NCBI GenBank assembly: GCA_933822405.4
Contig: CAKOGP040002424.1
Span: 372,395 to 436,394, forward strand
Reading direction: 5' to 3'
Source of the DNA: Cylindrotheca closterium
Lineage: Eukaryota; Bacillariophyta; Bacillariophyceae; Bacillariales; Bacillariaceae
Length of the DNA: 64,000 nucleotides
Shown: piece after piece, positions 23,101 through 32,900 of the stretch
Layout: every line of letters starts with the position of its first letter
Numbering within the stretch: position 1 is the stretch's first letter
Translations under genes and position numbers: made by a program
Notes under the pieces: model-generated
Seen by the model: only the letters and a program-made list of their open reading frames with translations
Told to the model about the DNA's origin: nothing
The model's database searches: none

Positions 23101-23731
23101 AACCGCAATGGCTTTGACTGACGCTGTGAGAGACATGCGCCCGCTGCTGGATGATATGTTTGTTGCCTACTTGAAGTATGCAGTAGTAGAAGAGAAAGGT
23201 CGCCTAGCTCGAGCGGGTTTGTTAGATGATCCAGAACACAACCAATGGCTTTTTGTTCTACAAATTGTACAGCAAGGCGTCTACAATGAGATTGCGATTG
23301 GCATCAATCGACACATTGATCATATCGGATATGTTATTAGGATGAAGACTCCACGACAAAGGAGAATGTTACTCGAGAAACTCATTGATGTCATGCCATC
23401 ATTGGACGTTCGTCCATTTGTCCAAGTGGTGGAGAATATCGTTGGGGCTTTGGGAGACGGCGCAAAAGGCGAATTTGATGGAATTGATACTCTTGGTGGT
23501 TGGGCAAATGAACTGCTCCAATTGCATAGGGACGTGAAAGAACTACTTCCACCAGAGAGGATCGCACTAAAGGCTCGAGATGCCGACGAATGGGCAGAAA
23601 GGCAGCGACAGCGGTTGCTAGATTTCCGAAAGGTATCAAGACAACGACTTCAGGCTGCAAACGACAATGCCCACTTGCAAGATGAAATTGAAGCTTTGGG
23701 AAAACGCGGTGAAATTGAAAGAATAGAGTAG
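20114..23731 (+). CDS. Large probable plastid-targeted protein with Ala/Lys repeat region
   Basis: 1205 residues, one exon, no recognised domain. From the chosen ATG (MSKVVDKS) the N-terminus has a hydrophobic stretch WRMLLLLSLIASIQDASRF followed by VRAFSNFRPSQRS, resembling a diatom signal peptide plus transit peptide with an aromatic residue after the cleavage site. A poly-Ser tract follows. The middle (~residues 290-620) is Lys/Ala/Pro-rich with a three-fold repeat D(F/Y)A(V/I)xAA(R/K)KAAA. From ~residue 640 the sequence is acidic and helical, and the last ~350 residues (RFREIAENYKDLILSDN onward to LGGWANELLQLHRDV) look well folded and all-alpha. Upstream in-frame codons to 19907 were excluded because they lack a targeting pattern. 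Function unknown. Confidence 0.7.
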   Translation: MSKVVDKSIFDRGISWRMLLLLSLIASIQDASRFAVRAFSNFRPSQRSLYPTSFVETFRGPYLGSSSSSSSSRIPLHARTSSKVDAAGTSTKVLYQKVIRPPPSLPDILFLGYLVEYLESYFELPNGLPMIYETNKPKKEAQYIIEVDSPLSPASEVTRMEIEVVGIYTTSKDDKKDKNGNKSTSPSTPNMAMVVVKKKKDPQSSIPPMMENLFTDSEKRILKALDRGLEDFVQGKIRFREDVDVKDKKKIPNFRTAEQVIEAELMDEAPSSKSRSKTDPEDVVVEAYATLDDGDKDSQAKHKTQEKSKPKVHDKTTQGENTKKPETKSEKPVKTKAAKAKKGGSNSVAATIPTAGSEPAGLDFAVRAAKQAAAKRKARVAKQESPATEDYAVAAARKAAAIKSPPEDFAIAAARKAAAATGKKNTTTMLKVAKQKEASKTARTPVKGAARPQVIEEQAKPIAMPEVEDKSPPALSRDNLAQSRSFGYTISRPSERAKKGKTKTAAKKTASKVKKGSGSKVASASSADTPIAKSQGGSGVPSTAAVPTNSKAKPTAKTNAKPIPQEAETTEVADDKKMESKPMPSREQMELDVMKAAKEVIEEMVEDSEDMTAEELLRDVLKFDEEEKKSNEPGSGFVSGAFEKAKEIMQDRYRQRQRMDTKIFDGSKPNIADPNQFPVDADAPSSEEEELRRMFQAGEQIADTRITKSIKDNVDLGYGLGNSEDEVDQLIANEKSISNYAKVLDDELIELELQINPTPGEELDGPMKNPMFDVMSGPEVYNPNTDMDDVNYPGALPGTKELRLPKPLKEVKKQAEFATGVLKKLRTVETKDDNGSVGAKYFVGETEMTLKQLTDLQSVVSEASQIGIITDPVTLMKESSRLQLLVDELWNQPKERFREIAENYKDLILSDNFVSLVKERMQNMVERDLDAFRRDDESLKEPHAREREILGEVVVYAQLLLKEVRALGAELEAQQLEVVRSICKVAMDPRYTTEEETAMALTDAVRDMRPLLDDMFVAYLKYAVVEEKGRLARAGLLDDPEHNQWLFVLQIVQQGVYNEIAIGINRHIDHIGYVIRMKTPRQRRMLLEKLIDVMPSLDVRPFVQVVENIVGALGDGAKGEFDGIDTLGGWANELLQLHRDVKELLPPERIALKARDADEWAERQRQRLLDFRKVSRQRLQAANDNAHLQDEIEALGKRGEIERIE

Positions 23732-23830
23732 TTGCCCATCGACATGTCCCAAAGTTTTAAAAAGTAGGATTGGAGCGGGTTTATGCTGTTGCTCGAAGCA
23801 TTGGACAGAAGGGGACCAGAGTCTTGGCGT

Positions 23831-24930
23831 TCAATCCTTTTCTTCCCCTAATATCTGCAATATGTTGAGGAATAAATTGACAATGTCATCGTATAGAGCC
23901 ATTGCACCGAGAACATAGTCTTTTTCGTTCATTCTATACTTCGCATGTTTTCCACCGACTATCAGCTTTGTATGATATGCCAGAAAAGCAGAAAAGAGGC
24001 AAGATGTAACAAAGGAATACAGAATGTTTGAGAACGGCAGCACTTCGATTGGTATAATACCAATCTGTTGGAACCAGACAACTACTAGATACATGAGCAG
24101 TATCAAAGCCCAGCTGCTCAGCGTGTTTCCCCATTGCGAAAGGTCATACTTTGGGTTCTTTTGAAGAATTGTAAATGCCGAAATGGATATCGTGGCGATT
24201 GCTGTTGCCACCATCGATAAGATAACCGACTGGAACTTGAAGAATGTTGTAAGGAACCCGACACTCAGCGACTCCCCCAGAGTAAAGATCCCCAGCCACC
24301 ACCATTTGTTGGGACTTCTATGCCTCGCATTGGGGCTCAGCGACACTCTGAACCATGATACACTACTGATAAGGACCCCGAACAATGGGATCAATGCGAA
24401 TGTACCCTGATACTCTCCTGACGCAATTCGAGCTGGGAGACTGGAAAGAAACGGATGTGTACCAAATATGGCGCAAGATAAGGCTGTGACTATCAATTGA
24501 ACACCGAGGATGGCATAGACTCTTGCTATTTAGCCGTTAGGCATGGACTGTGTAACACTGACGAATCAGGAGAAAGGCTTACCAATGAAAGTAGTTCTGG
24601 AATCCCTTGTCTTCCGGCAATGCAAGAATAAGGTATGTGGTGAGCCAACGTACGCTTCAATCATCCCATGGATTACTACTTCCGTACCAAAAAGGAGTCA
24701 ATGATTTCCTTCGTTGAAACATCCTCTGCATCTCTTGTTGGTGTACTTTGGGTCGTTGATGCAGACCCGCTCCATGGTTGGAGTTTTGGAGGTGACCAAG
24801 GGCTGAAGTATGATGGTGGAGAACGAGGCAACGATGATGATCCACCCCGAATCCCAAAAGTTGGATCGGGAGGCTGATGCCTCCCAGCGACTATGGTGAG
24901 TAATATCGCAAGAAGACCCAGTCTAAACAT
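23831..24930 (-). CDS. Bax inhibitor-1 / TMBIM (lifeguard) family protein
   Basis: 321-residue membrane protein; exons 24930..24688, 24610..24583 (28 bases) and 24525..23831. Exon 1 encodes a signal-like start (MFRLGLLAILLTIVAG) and a Pro/Ser-rich segment. Exon 2 plus exon 3 restore the conserved FIARVYAILGVQLIVTALSC start of the TMBIM core. Seven hydrophobic helices follow, ending LFSAFLAYHTKLIVGG, then NEKDYVLGAMALYDDIVNLFLNILQIL, the usual TMBIM C-terminus with its conserved Asp pair. Family members are Ca2+-leak channels of ER, Golgi or other membranes. The small exon 2 rests on in-phase AG/GT sites and is the least certain part. It converges with the plastid-protein gene, 99 bases between stops. 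Confidence 0.83.
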
Positions 24931-25358
24931 GGATTCTTGCAAGAAAACTTTCCTTTGCGTTTTATGTTGAAACCGGTAGATAATTTTGGATATGATCAGC
25001 ATCTGTTTGGTGATTTCGGATTTAGTCGAAGGGGTCCCCAAAGTCAACCTGGCATACACACAATTAATGGACATCATTGATGTCGAAATTAATGATGCTG
25101 TAGCTAGCTATCACTAATAGTGAATCATTCATCTCACTTAGAATGTCAAAGGTTATGGGTTTATAGAAAGAATAGAGTGTTTCTCTTGTTTAAAATTTCA
25201 GACTTAAATCCTCATTTTTCCTGCTCGAGATCCTCCAAAAAATGGTTGGTGAGAGGACTCCTCTTCTCCTCCAATCGCATTTTTTTCTTCAAATAGATGT
25301 CATCGAAGGTGCAGTCTCAGGAGTACTGAATCTGCATTCTCCTGTGCGATTGGGGCCG
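24931..25358. other. Intergenic, start of the repeat-rich block
   Basis: About 430 bases. The TMBIM frame stays open upstream to ~25077 but without a better start. Nothing else recognisable; copy 1 of the CRAL-TRIO/DUF6824 array ends at its right border. Confidence 0.4.
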
Positions 25359-26777
25359 CTAAAAAAATCTGACACAGCACCCAATGCTATCTGCTCCAGC
25401 TTCGTTTGGCACTCGCAATCGCTTGTTTCCACGTCCACAATCTTCCCCAGTAGCTCCCTGCACTGCCTTGGACCCTTTCACTGAAAACTCCCGCTTCCGC
25501 CGGAAAGAATGAGCAACTTTGTTCCTCGCATCTACAGGCGACACCTCGATCCACATGCCACATTCGTCATCCAGCTTCATAAACTTCCCTCCATATTCAT
25601 GGACCATGGCAACAATCCCTTCAGCTACCTTTGTCTTTCCCGCACGCGTCTCTCTATCATACTCATCGTAATGATCCGCAACGATCTCATGAAGGCGCTT
25701 ATTCCCTGGATGACTATTGAAAGGTGTGCCTCGACCAAGAATCACATCTACTCGAAATGGAATGTCAACAGCATTCTTCGGAAGAGCACGGCTTCTCAAA
25801 TACGCCTCTTTTCGCTTTCGTCGTTCAATCCACTTGAGATGATTAGTCTTCTTCACCTCATTTCTTTCTAAGAAGGGGAAGTCGTTGATCGGTATACCAA
25901 ATGACATTAATCCGTACCTCACCTCATTGTGAGAGCCTGCAACGGAGGGACTGAAAAGATGAGATATCACGGCAGCTTTCCAACTAGTCAATCACCCGTG
26001 ATCTACCTACCACAATGTATCCTAAGACGCACTCGATAGTAGGCATTAGCACCCTTGATTAGGATCCCAAAGAGCGCCGCAGCTGTCGACGAACCTGAGC
26101 AAAAATGCACCGCAGTCGCTCTCGCTGGGAGGCCCCTTCCTACGATTGCACAACGCTTCAGAGTTTCTCGTCGAGTGGCATCAGATGGGTGATCTGAGTC
26201 GGCAGCGTAACTCACAAAAACAAAACCTTCAATAATAGATGAGCCGTGTTACACTCCCAAAGGCAACAATTTCCTATGAGGAATGAATCTATGGTTCCGT
26301 TTACTCACCTTTTTTCTGTGTCTCTTCGTCATCGGCAACAGACATGAACACATACCAGAAAGCTTTTGTCAACGTTTTCACTGGGTCCTTGAATCTGTCA
26401 ACTTGATCAAGGTATAATCTTTGCGACCCACAGATTACAGCCCGCCCTTGGGAATCCCGAGAAGGTAATACTTGATGCATCATTCCCTGTGATATTGCTT
26501 TCATCGAATCTTTGCCAAGATCTTCAAAAGTAATATCTTTCGCAAGCTTTTCCGAGCCAAACAGATCAAGCTTGTGGCGGAAGTACACGGCCATTCGGGA
26601 TGCTGCCTCCTTTGGGTCGAACATCGTAGCTCTCAGAAACTTCAGTCGGAGTCTACGATCAGTAACATAATCCTTAGACAGGGACTCGGCAAGGTTATAG
26701 GCGTATTTGTCACTCAGAAACTTCAGGTGATGGTGCATTTGGTCGAGGGAGTATTCGATCAATTCTGATGTCTCCAT
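25359..26777 (-). CDS. CRAL-TRIO + DUF6824 protein, copy 1 (5'-damaged)
   Basis: Exons 26777..26309, 26226..26011 and 25936..25359 encode 420 residues if translation starts at the internal ATG 26777 (METSELIEY). Exons 1-2 form a SEC14-like lipid-binding module: RRLRLKFLRATMFDPKEAASRM (CRAL-TRIO N-lobe) and the pocket region ending RVRLRIHCGSHNEVRYGLMSFGIP. Exon 3 carries DUF6824: VDVILGRGTPFNSHPGNKRLHEIV, then the basic KVAHSFRRKREF. The start used by the sister genes (ATG at 26877) is followed here by a 23-base deletion near 26816-26820 and a premature TGA at 26808-26806. So this copy is either N-truncated or a young pseudogene. The C-terminus also differs (ends GCCVRFF). All splice sites are intact. 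Confidence 0.72.
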
Positions 26778-26877
26778 AACGTGGTCGCTTACACCATGTA
26801 CATCTTCATACGCCTCTGCTTAGTTCATCAGCAATCAATTTATCATTTGTCGACTGAGGGTCCATGTTTCCTGGCAT
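26778..26877 (-). pseudogene. Frameshifted 5' end of CRAL-TRIO/DUF6824 copy 1
   Basis: Starting at ATG 26877 the frame matches the sister genes (MPGNMDPQ, then NDKLIADELS) for about 20 codons. It then shifts where copies 2-4 have 23 extra bases and ends at TGA 26808-26806. This is direct evidence of a loss-of-frame lesion. Confidence 0.75.
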
Positions 26878-27388
26878 CTCAGCGGATGCTGCTAGAGTTA
26901 TGAAATATGAAATATACCGGTAGTTCGAAACTTGTTATGACCCCGATCCGCGAATTCCCAACCCAAAATGTGGCAGGAATTTGGAATTCTGGTGACAAAG
27001 TAAAAATTTCAAAAAGCAGCTATGGACCTAGAACCTTTTCAGGTCGCTAGAGAATAGTTTGCCCATTCCTTGTAAAAAATTCCAAGTTGCTAGCTAGGAG
27101 GTCGTAGTCCAACGTAGACCGCAGGCACACTGTTCGATTTCTTTGACTACATTGTGTTACAGACGGACAAAGGCCGAACGGCCTTCGACCGTCAAAAGTT
27201 GTTGTCGATGCGCCCAGGCAATGATGCCCAGTTTATCGACTGAGATTGAATTCACCCACTTGTGTCGCGGTAATTCAATTTTTCTCTCCCAAACCTCACC
27301 CGCCCTGTTGGGCACCGCCTCCATTTTACCATATCGGCGGTGCCTGGTAGGAAAGCAGATCTCAGTAATACCGCACACGGGATTTCTG
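26878..27388. other. Intergenic, repeat remnants
   Basis: About 500 bases between copy 1 and the shared 132 bp repeat. A 110-codon minus-strand frame (27489-27157) has coherent composition but no family match; it may be a decayed transposon piece. Confidence 0.35.
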
Positions 27389-27520
27389 AGATTGGTCGAA
27401 CGAATCGAGTCTATTACTCGATCAGTTCGACCCGCTTCACACCACAACCCACCAGCTACACACCAAGACAAAATACTACGAACACACACACGGAGGACGG
27501 CAGTAGGCTATCTTAGATAG
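27389..27520 (+). repeat. 132 bp dispersed repeat, copy A
   Basis: Nearly identical (one base of length difference) to 39489-39621. It begins AGATTGGTCGAACG and ends in the small palindrome CTATC-TTA-GATAG. The flanks of the two copies are unrelated. In copy B it forms the 3' end of the retroelement, so it is probably a transposon terminus. Confidence 0.85.
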
Positions 27521-28839
27521 AGGGGCTTCACTACAGAAAACAACATTTGTGTAACGGCTAAAAAAGAAACCGTTATCAAGTCGATTGAGTCAATTAGTAA
27601 GTCGATTGAGTCAATTCCGATTTTGACTCGTGTGATTACCAAAACGAAAAACAAGAGGTAAGAGGGCGATCTCCTACCATACGACCTTGTTGCGATTACA
27701 TTTTTAGATAAATTTCCCGGCGATATTATAAATATATACCTAAACTAGACCTCTGCATACTCTAAATTGCGAAAGTGGCTAGATTCGATCACAGGGAAGG
27801 AAATTCGACCAAGTCAAAGAGAAACCTTAGGAAAGAGAGAAAAAAATAAGCTAGCCTAGAATCTATTTACCGGCGCAGCACTCCAAAACACCGCCCAAAG
27901 TCGATACTAGTTGGTATTTGGACAACTTTGAACTTAGTGCCATGGTGTCTGGGTACTGACTCGGCGACTGAGAAGGATTCCTGACACCAAGTTTCATAAA
28001 CCTGGATTGACCACTGTAGCAGGGTGATTGCCATTGAATCGCTTGCACGTAGAAATCACCCATTCCAAGCCCCCCAATCTCATCATACATACCCATGGAC
28101 GACAACTGTATGTTGGAATGAAGAATTCTGAGGAAATTCGGTCCACACCAATACCATTTCCCATTTTGGACCGAATTTCACTGAAAACTCTTCCCATTTT
28201 TGTTAGATCATTCTTGATCTAGGCCGAAAAAATGTAAAGAAACCAGAAAATAGAAACAATAGGTATCCAAGGGACCTTCTGGTGTATTGTTGAATGTATA
28301 GTTGTCTCCAGGGCGGCCACACCGACCCTCATGATGACAGGTGACACGACAGCAGCAAACATTCGGATTCAAAAATCTCAGCCAATATTCCATAGAAAAA
28401 GCAACCGAATGGATCTCCGAGTAGGTATGGTCACTGCGAAGCTTTCCAGCACATGTTGCATATGAGGCCTTGCCCTCTTGACCTTCTGCTGACCAGATTA
28501 AGCAACCCAACAGAACATGTTTGGCGAATTTTGGTAGATTGTAGTGTAATGGAGGCGAAAGGAATAGTGAATCGCCGCTCCAGCCATAGTCCATCTATCA
28601 AACATGCTTGCCATAACATGTTATTCAGTTTTTACTTCTCTGGGCGCCCACACCGGCTACCCATTGTGATGGACGAATTCCCAACTCAATATTGTCGTGT
28701 GAAAATCGTCCTGTAGGAGCCCAGATACCGCACATCAAATGATACCACCGTCTTTCCTATAACATAATAAGCAACTTCCGAAGAAAATTTGACATCTTTA
28801 CTGCCTTGCGACTGCGTGGGGTCCCAAACCGGGTCGAGC
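27521..28839. other. Gene-poor stretch with tandem TGAGTCA motif
   Basis: About 1.3 kb without a supported gene. Two direct repeats of AGTCGATTGAGTCAATT at ~27579-27595 and 27600-27616 each contain TGAGTCA, followed by an inverted TGACTCG at 27624-27630. A 128-codon minus-strand frame (28594-28208) resembles nothing I know. Composition suggests old transposon debris. Confidence 0.4.
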
Positions 28840-29181
28840 GCATGCCAAACGAAATAACACCGAACAGAGCGGAGGTTTCCAAACGAAACCAAACGTCACG
28901 AAACCACACGTATTGAACCGAACGGAACGAAACCGCGCGATTTCGTTTCGTTTGGTTTCGTTCCGTTTCGATATATATTTATAAACGAACGATTTTTAAA
29001 TACATCGAAAACCAAACGAAGACAAACTAAAAAATTTATCGAAACCAAACCAAACCAAACGAAACCAAACGACACGAAATCGTTTGGTTTTATTCCGGAA
29101 AAACACGAGATGTTTGGTTTCGTGTCGTTTGGTTTCGTTTGGAAACCTCCGCTCTGTTCGGTGTTGTTTCGTTTGGCATGC
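28840..29181. mobile_element. Foldback (long inverted-repeat) element
   Basis: Two ~71-base arms, 28840-28910 and 29111-29181, are reverse complements with only a few mismatches (outer end GCATGCCAAACGAA). The ~200-base interior is built largely of GGTTTCGTTT/AAACGAAACC motifs and contains nested inverted repeats. There is no ORF of its own. This is the structure of a foldback or MITE-like element. No target-site duplication was obvious. Confidence 0.75.
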
Positions 29182-29594
29182 GTGGTTTGATTCGGAATTT
29201 ATAAATAACAAGCAAACTCCCAGTGGCGCATCACAAGCTCGATCACTTTCGATATTCATTTTTTTTATTTAGTGGAGTGCATATAATAATAAGTAGACCT
29301 ACAGTACTTTTTAAAATAAAATAAGCATCGTTCTTTTCTATTTATAAAAAGTACGAACCGATATATATGGCCAGCAGTCCTCGGACTGCTGGCCGGCAAG
29401 GCGTTTTAACTACTGTACAGTACTAGTCATAATGCGAATCCTCCTTTTCCAGTGGCGAATTGTGAGTGAACCAGTTCGATGAACTGATCCTTTCTGCTTG
29501 GTTGCTGACCGAGGTAGCTTACTGGCTCCTCCCGCTTGGTGCTTGTGCCCCGGTTGAGACACCTACAAAATCTGGCACAGTTCCATGGGCCATC
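29182..29594. other. Intergenic region 3' of copy 2
   Basis: About 410 AT-rich bases. It holds the 26-base perfect palindrome listed separately and short GTACAGTACT motifs near 29413-29425. No coding potential. Confidence 0.45.
29369..29394. repeat. Perfect hairpin, 12-bp stem
   Basis: GGCCAGCAGTCC-TC-GGACTGCTGGCC: perfect 12-base inverted repeat with a 2-base centre (or an 11-bp stem with CTCG loop). It lies about 200 bases downstream of the copy 2 stop codon. Confidence 0.9.
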
Positions 29595-31095
29595 TCAAGC
29601 TTCGTTCGGCACGCGCAATCGCTTGTTGTCGCGCCCACAGTCTTCCCCAGTAGCTCCCTGCACTGCCTTGGACCCTTTTACTGAAAACTCCCGCTTCCGT
29701 CGGAAAGAGTGAGCAACTTTGTTCCTCGAATCAAGAGATGTCACCTCGATCCACATTCCGCATTCATCTTCCAGCTTCATAAACTTCCCTCCATATGCAT
29801 GGACCGTGGCAACAATCCTCTCAGCTATCTTTGTCTTTCCCACACGCGTCTCTCTATCATACTCATCGTAATGATCCGCAACGATCTCATGGAGACGCTT
29901 GTTCCCGGGATGGCTATTGAAAGGAGTACCTCGACCAAGAATCACATCAACTCTCGATGGAATGTCAACAGCATTCTTTGGAAGAGTATGCGTTTTAAGA
30001 TACTCTTCTTTTCGTTTTCGTCGTTCAATCCACTTGAGATGATTAGTCTTCTTCACATCACCTCTTTCTAAGAAGGGAAAATCGTTGATTGGTATCCCAA
30101 ATGACATTAATCTGTATTTGATCTCATTGTGCGAACCTGCAACGGAGGGAACAAAAGGATAAGAGATCGCATCAGATTACCGACTAATCGACCACTCGTG
30201 ATGTACCTACCACAGTGTGTCCTAATTCGAACTCGAGTATAGGTTGGAGAGCTCACAATCATTATTCTCCATAACGCTGCAGCTGCCTGCGAATCCGAAC
30301 AAAAGTGCGCCGCGGTCGTTCTAACTGGGAGTGTCTCAACTACGGTTGCACAACTCCTGAGAGTTTCTCGCCGAACGGCATCGGATGGTTGATTCGAGTC
30401 GACAGCGTAACTTACAAAAACAAAACCTGCAATAACAGATGAGCGGTCTAAAAATACGAACAGCCAATCTTTTCACCAGGAACCATTGGTTCAGCTTACT
30501 CACCTTTCTTCTGCGTCTCTTCGTCATCAGCAACAGACGTCAAAATATACCAGAAAGCTTTCGTCAATGTTTTCACTGGGTCATTGAATCTGTCAACTTG
30601 AGCCAGGAATAATTTTTGCCAGCCGCAGACTACGGCCCGCCCTTGGGTATCCCGAGAAGGTAATACTTGATGCATCATTCCATGTGAAATTGCATTCATC
30701 GAATCTTCTCCAAGATCTTCAAAGGTAATATTCTTCACAAGCTTTTCCAAGCCAAACAGATCAAGCTTGCGGCGGAAGTACCCAGCCATTCGGGATGCTG
30801 CCACCTTTGGGTCGAACATCGTAGCTCTCAGGAACTTCAGTCGGAGTCTACGATCGGTAACATAATCCTCAGACTGCGATTCCGCAAGGTTATACGCGTA
30901 TTTGTCACTCAGAAGCTTTAGTTGATGGTTCATCTGGTCGAGGGAGGATTGTATTAATTCTGGTGTTTCCTTGACTTGGTCGCTTACACCGTGAATATCT
31001 TCATATGCCTCCCCTCGTTCCTTAAAAGAGAGTTTGCTTAATTCATCGGCAATAAGTTTCTCATTTGTCACCTGAGGGTCCGTGTTTCCCGACAT
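29595..31095 (-). CDS. CRAL-TRIO + DUF6824 protein, copy 2
   Basis: Exons 31095..30504, 30426..30211 and 30136..29595 give 449 residues (GTGAG/GTAGG donors, CAG-type acceptors, phases conserved in all copies). A short acidic N-terminus leads into the SEC14-like CRAL-TRIO module across exons 1-2: FLRATMFDPKVAASRMAGYF, VLPSRDTQGRAVVCGWQKL, and TRVRIRTHCGSHNEIKYRLMSF. Such domains bind and exchange phospholipids or other lipophiles. Exon 3 encodes a basic linker (HLKWIERRKRKE), then DUF6824 with LGRGTPFNSHPGNKRLHEIV and the basic HSFRRKREF. The tail ends KRLRVPNEA. The start ATG 31095 (MSGNTDP) aligns with MPGNMD in copy 3. DUF6824 function is unknown; its basic pattern suggests nucleic-acid or protein binding (inference). 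Confidence 0.84.
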
Positions 31096-31411
31096 CTCAG
31101 TGGGTGCTGCTAGTGATGAAATACGAATGAAACTCTTGGAGCACAACCTGTACCACTATTATGTTCTCTAGTCGAGTCGTCGTCGCGACGAGGGATGATC
31201 GCGAGCATAATATAGTTCCAATCAAAACGGGCAGAAGTAGTCCCAGATTCTCGAAGCCATTTCATTGATCATTTTGTCACTCAATAGTTCGCACTGTAGA
31301 TGTAGATAAAAAGACCTTATCTACAGTAGAGATTAGGAATACAATACCTATCACTGGTTGGGAGCAGCTATAAGAATCTGAAACAATTCCCTATGACAAA
31401 TCCGGCTTCGT
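31096..31411. other. Spacer between copies 2 and 3, duplicated downstream of copy 4
   Basis: The right part (from ~31155) is the 3' flank of copy 3 and recurs at ~39983-40246 with small indels, so the duplication unit reached beyond the gene. It contains the hairpin TGTAGATAA-AAAGACC-TTATCTACA (31301-31325; second copy 40136-40160). Confidence 0.7.
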
Positions 31412-32900
31412 TCAGCACTCTCGCAATCGCTTGTTGTCGCGCCCACAGTCTTCCCCAGTAGCTCCCTGCACTGCCTTGGACCCTTTTACTGAAAACTCCC
31501 GCTTCCGTCGGAAAGAGTGAGCAACTTTGTTCCTCGAATCAAGAGATGTCACCTCGATCCACATTCCGCATTCATCTTCCAGCTTCATAAACTTCCCTCC
31601 ATATGCATGGACCGTGGCAACAATCCTCTCAGCTATCTTTGTCTTTCCCACACGCGTCTCTCTATCATACTCATCGTAATGATCCGCAACGATCTCATGG
31701 AGACGCTTGTTCCCGGGATGGCTATTGAAAGGAGTACCTCGACCAAGAATCACATCAACTCTCGATGGAATGTCAACAGCATTCTTTGGAAGAGTATGCG
31801 TTTTAAGATACTCTTCTTTTCGTTTTCGTCGTTCAATCCACTTGAGATGATTAGTCTTCTTCACATCACCTCTTTCTAAGAAAGGAAAATCGTTGATTGG
31901 TATCCCAAATGACATTAATCTGTATTTGATCTCATTGTGCGAACCTGCAACGGGGAGATTCCAAGGATGAGACCTCACGTCAGATTCCCAAATAGTGGAG
32001 CACTCGTGATGCACCTACCACAATGTGTCCTAAGTCGCACTCGATTATAGGTTACAGAGCTCACAATTATTATCCTCCATAACGCTGCAGCTGTCTGCGA
32101 ATCCGAACAAAAGTGTACCGCGGTTGTTCTGGCTGGGAGTATCTGATGTACAGTTGCACAGCTTCTAAGGGTTTCTCGCCGAATGGTATCTGATGGTTGA
32201 TTCGAGTCGACAGCGTAACTCACAAAAACAAAACCTTTTATAACAGATGAGCGGTCGTAATACCAGAAGCAAATCTTCTCACCAGGAGCCCTTGGGCAGC
32301 TTACTCACCTTTCTTCTGCGTCTCTTCGTCATCAGCAACAGACGTCAAAACATACCAGAAAGCTTTTGTCAACGTTTTCACTGGGTCCTTGAATCTGTCA
32401 ACTTGAGCCAGGAATAATCTTTGCCAGCCGCAGACTATAGCCCGCCCTTGGGTATCCCGAGAAGGTAATACTTGATGCATCATTCCCTGAGATACAGCTT
32501 TCATCGAATCTTCTCCAAGATCTTCAAAAGTAATATTCTTCACAAGTTTTTCCCAGCCAAACAGATCAAGCTTGTGGCGGAAGTACCCGGCCATTCGAGA
32601 TGCTGCCTCCTTTGGGTCGAACATCGTAGCTCTAAGGAACTTCAGTCGGAGTCTACGATCTGTAGCATAATCCTTAGACAGGGATTCGGCAAGATCATAG
32701 GCGTATTTGTCATGCAGGAGCTTCAGGTGATGGTGCATTTGTTGGAGGGAGTATTCTATTGATTCTGGTGTTTCCTTGACGTGGTCCCTTACACCGTGAA
32801 TATCTTCATATGCCTCCTCTCGTTCCTGAAAGGAGAGTTTGTTTAATTCATCAGCGATAAGTTTCTCATTTGTCGACCTAGCGTCCATGTTTCCTGGCAT
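31412..32900 (-). CDS. CRAL-TRIO + DUF6824 protein, copy 3
   Basis: Exons 32900..32309, 32234..32019 and 31944..31412 encode 446 residues. Domain order is as in copy 2: CRAL-TRIO N-lobe (RRLRLKFLRATMFDPKEAASRM), the lipid-pocket lobe across the exon 1/2 junction (FVFVSYAVDSNQPSD; TAVHFCSDSQTAAALW), and DUF6824 in exon 3, ending KRLREC. Exon 3 is almost base-identical to exon 3 of copy 2 while exon 2 differs in many residues. The start MPGNMDARSTNEKL is used because the sister copies keep this region; an in-frame upstream ATG at 32981 would add 27 residues that are not conserved. A likely 5' UTR acceptor-like sequence precedes the start. Confidence 0.84.

Noticed and set aside
23831..25077. 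Upstream start for the TMBIM protein (frame open to 25077)
   Set aside because: The Met at 24930 begins a clear signal-like hydrophobic segment, while upstream residues are irregular.
28208..28594. 128-codon minus-strand ORF with several Cys/His
   Set aside because: The cysteines do not follow any zinc-finger spacing and the region is transposon-like; no start or splice context supports a gene.
28996..29259. ORF through the foldback element
   Set aside because: Its residues simply translate the inverted repeat motifs; not a gene.
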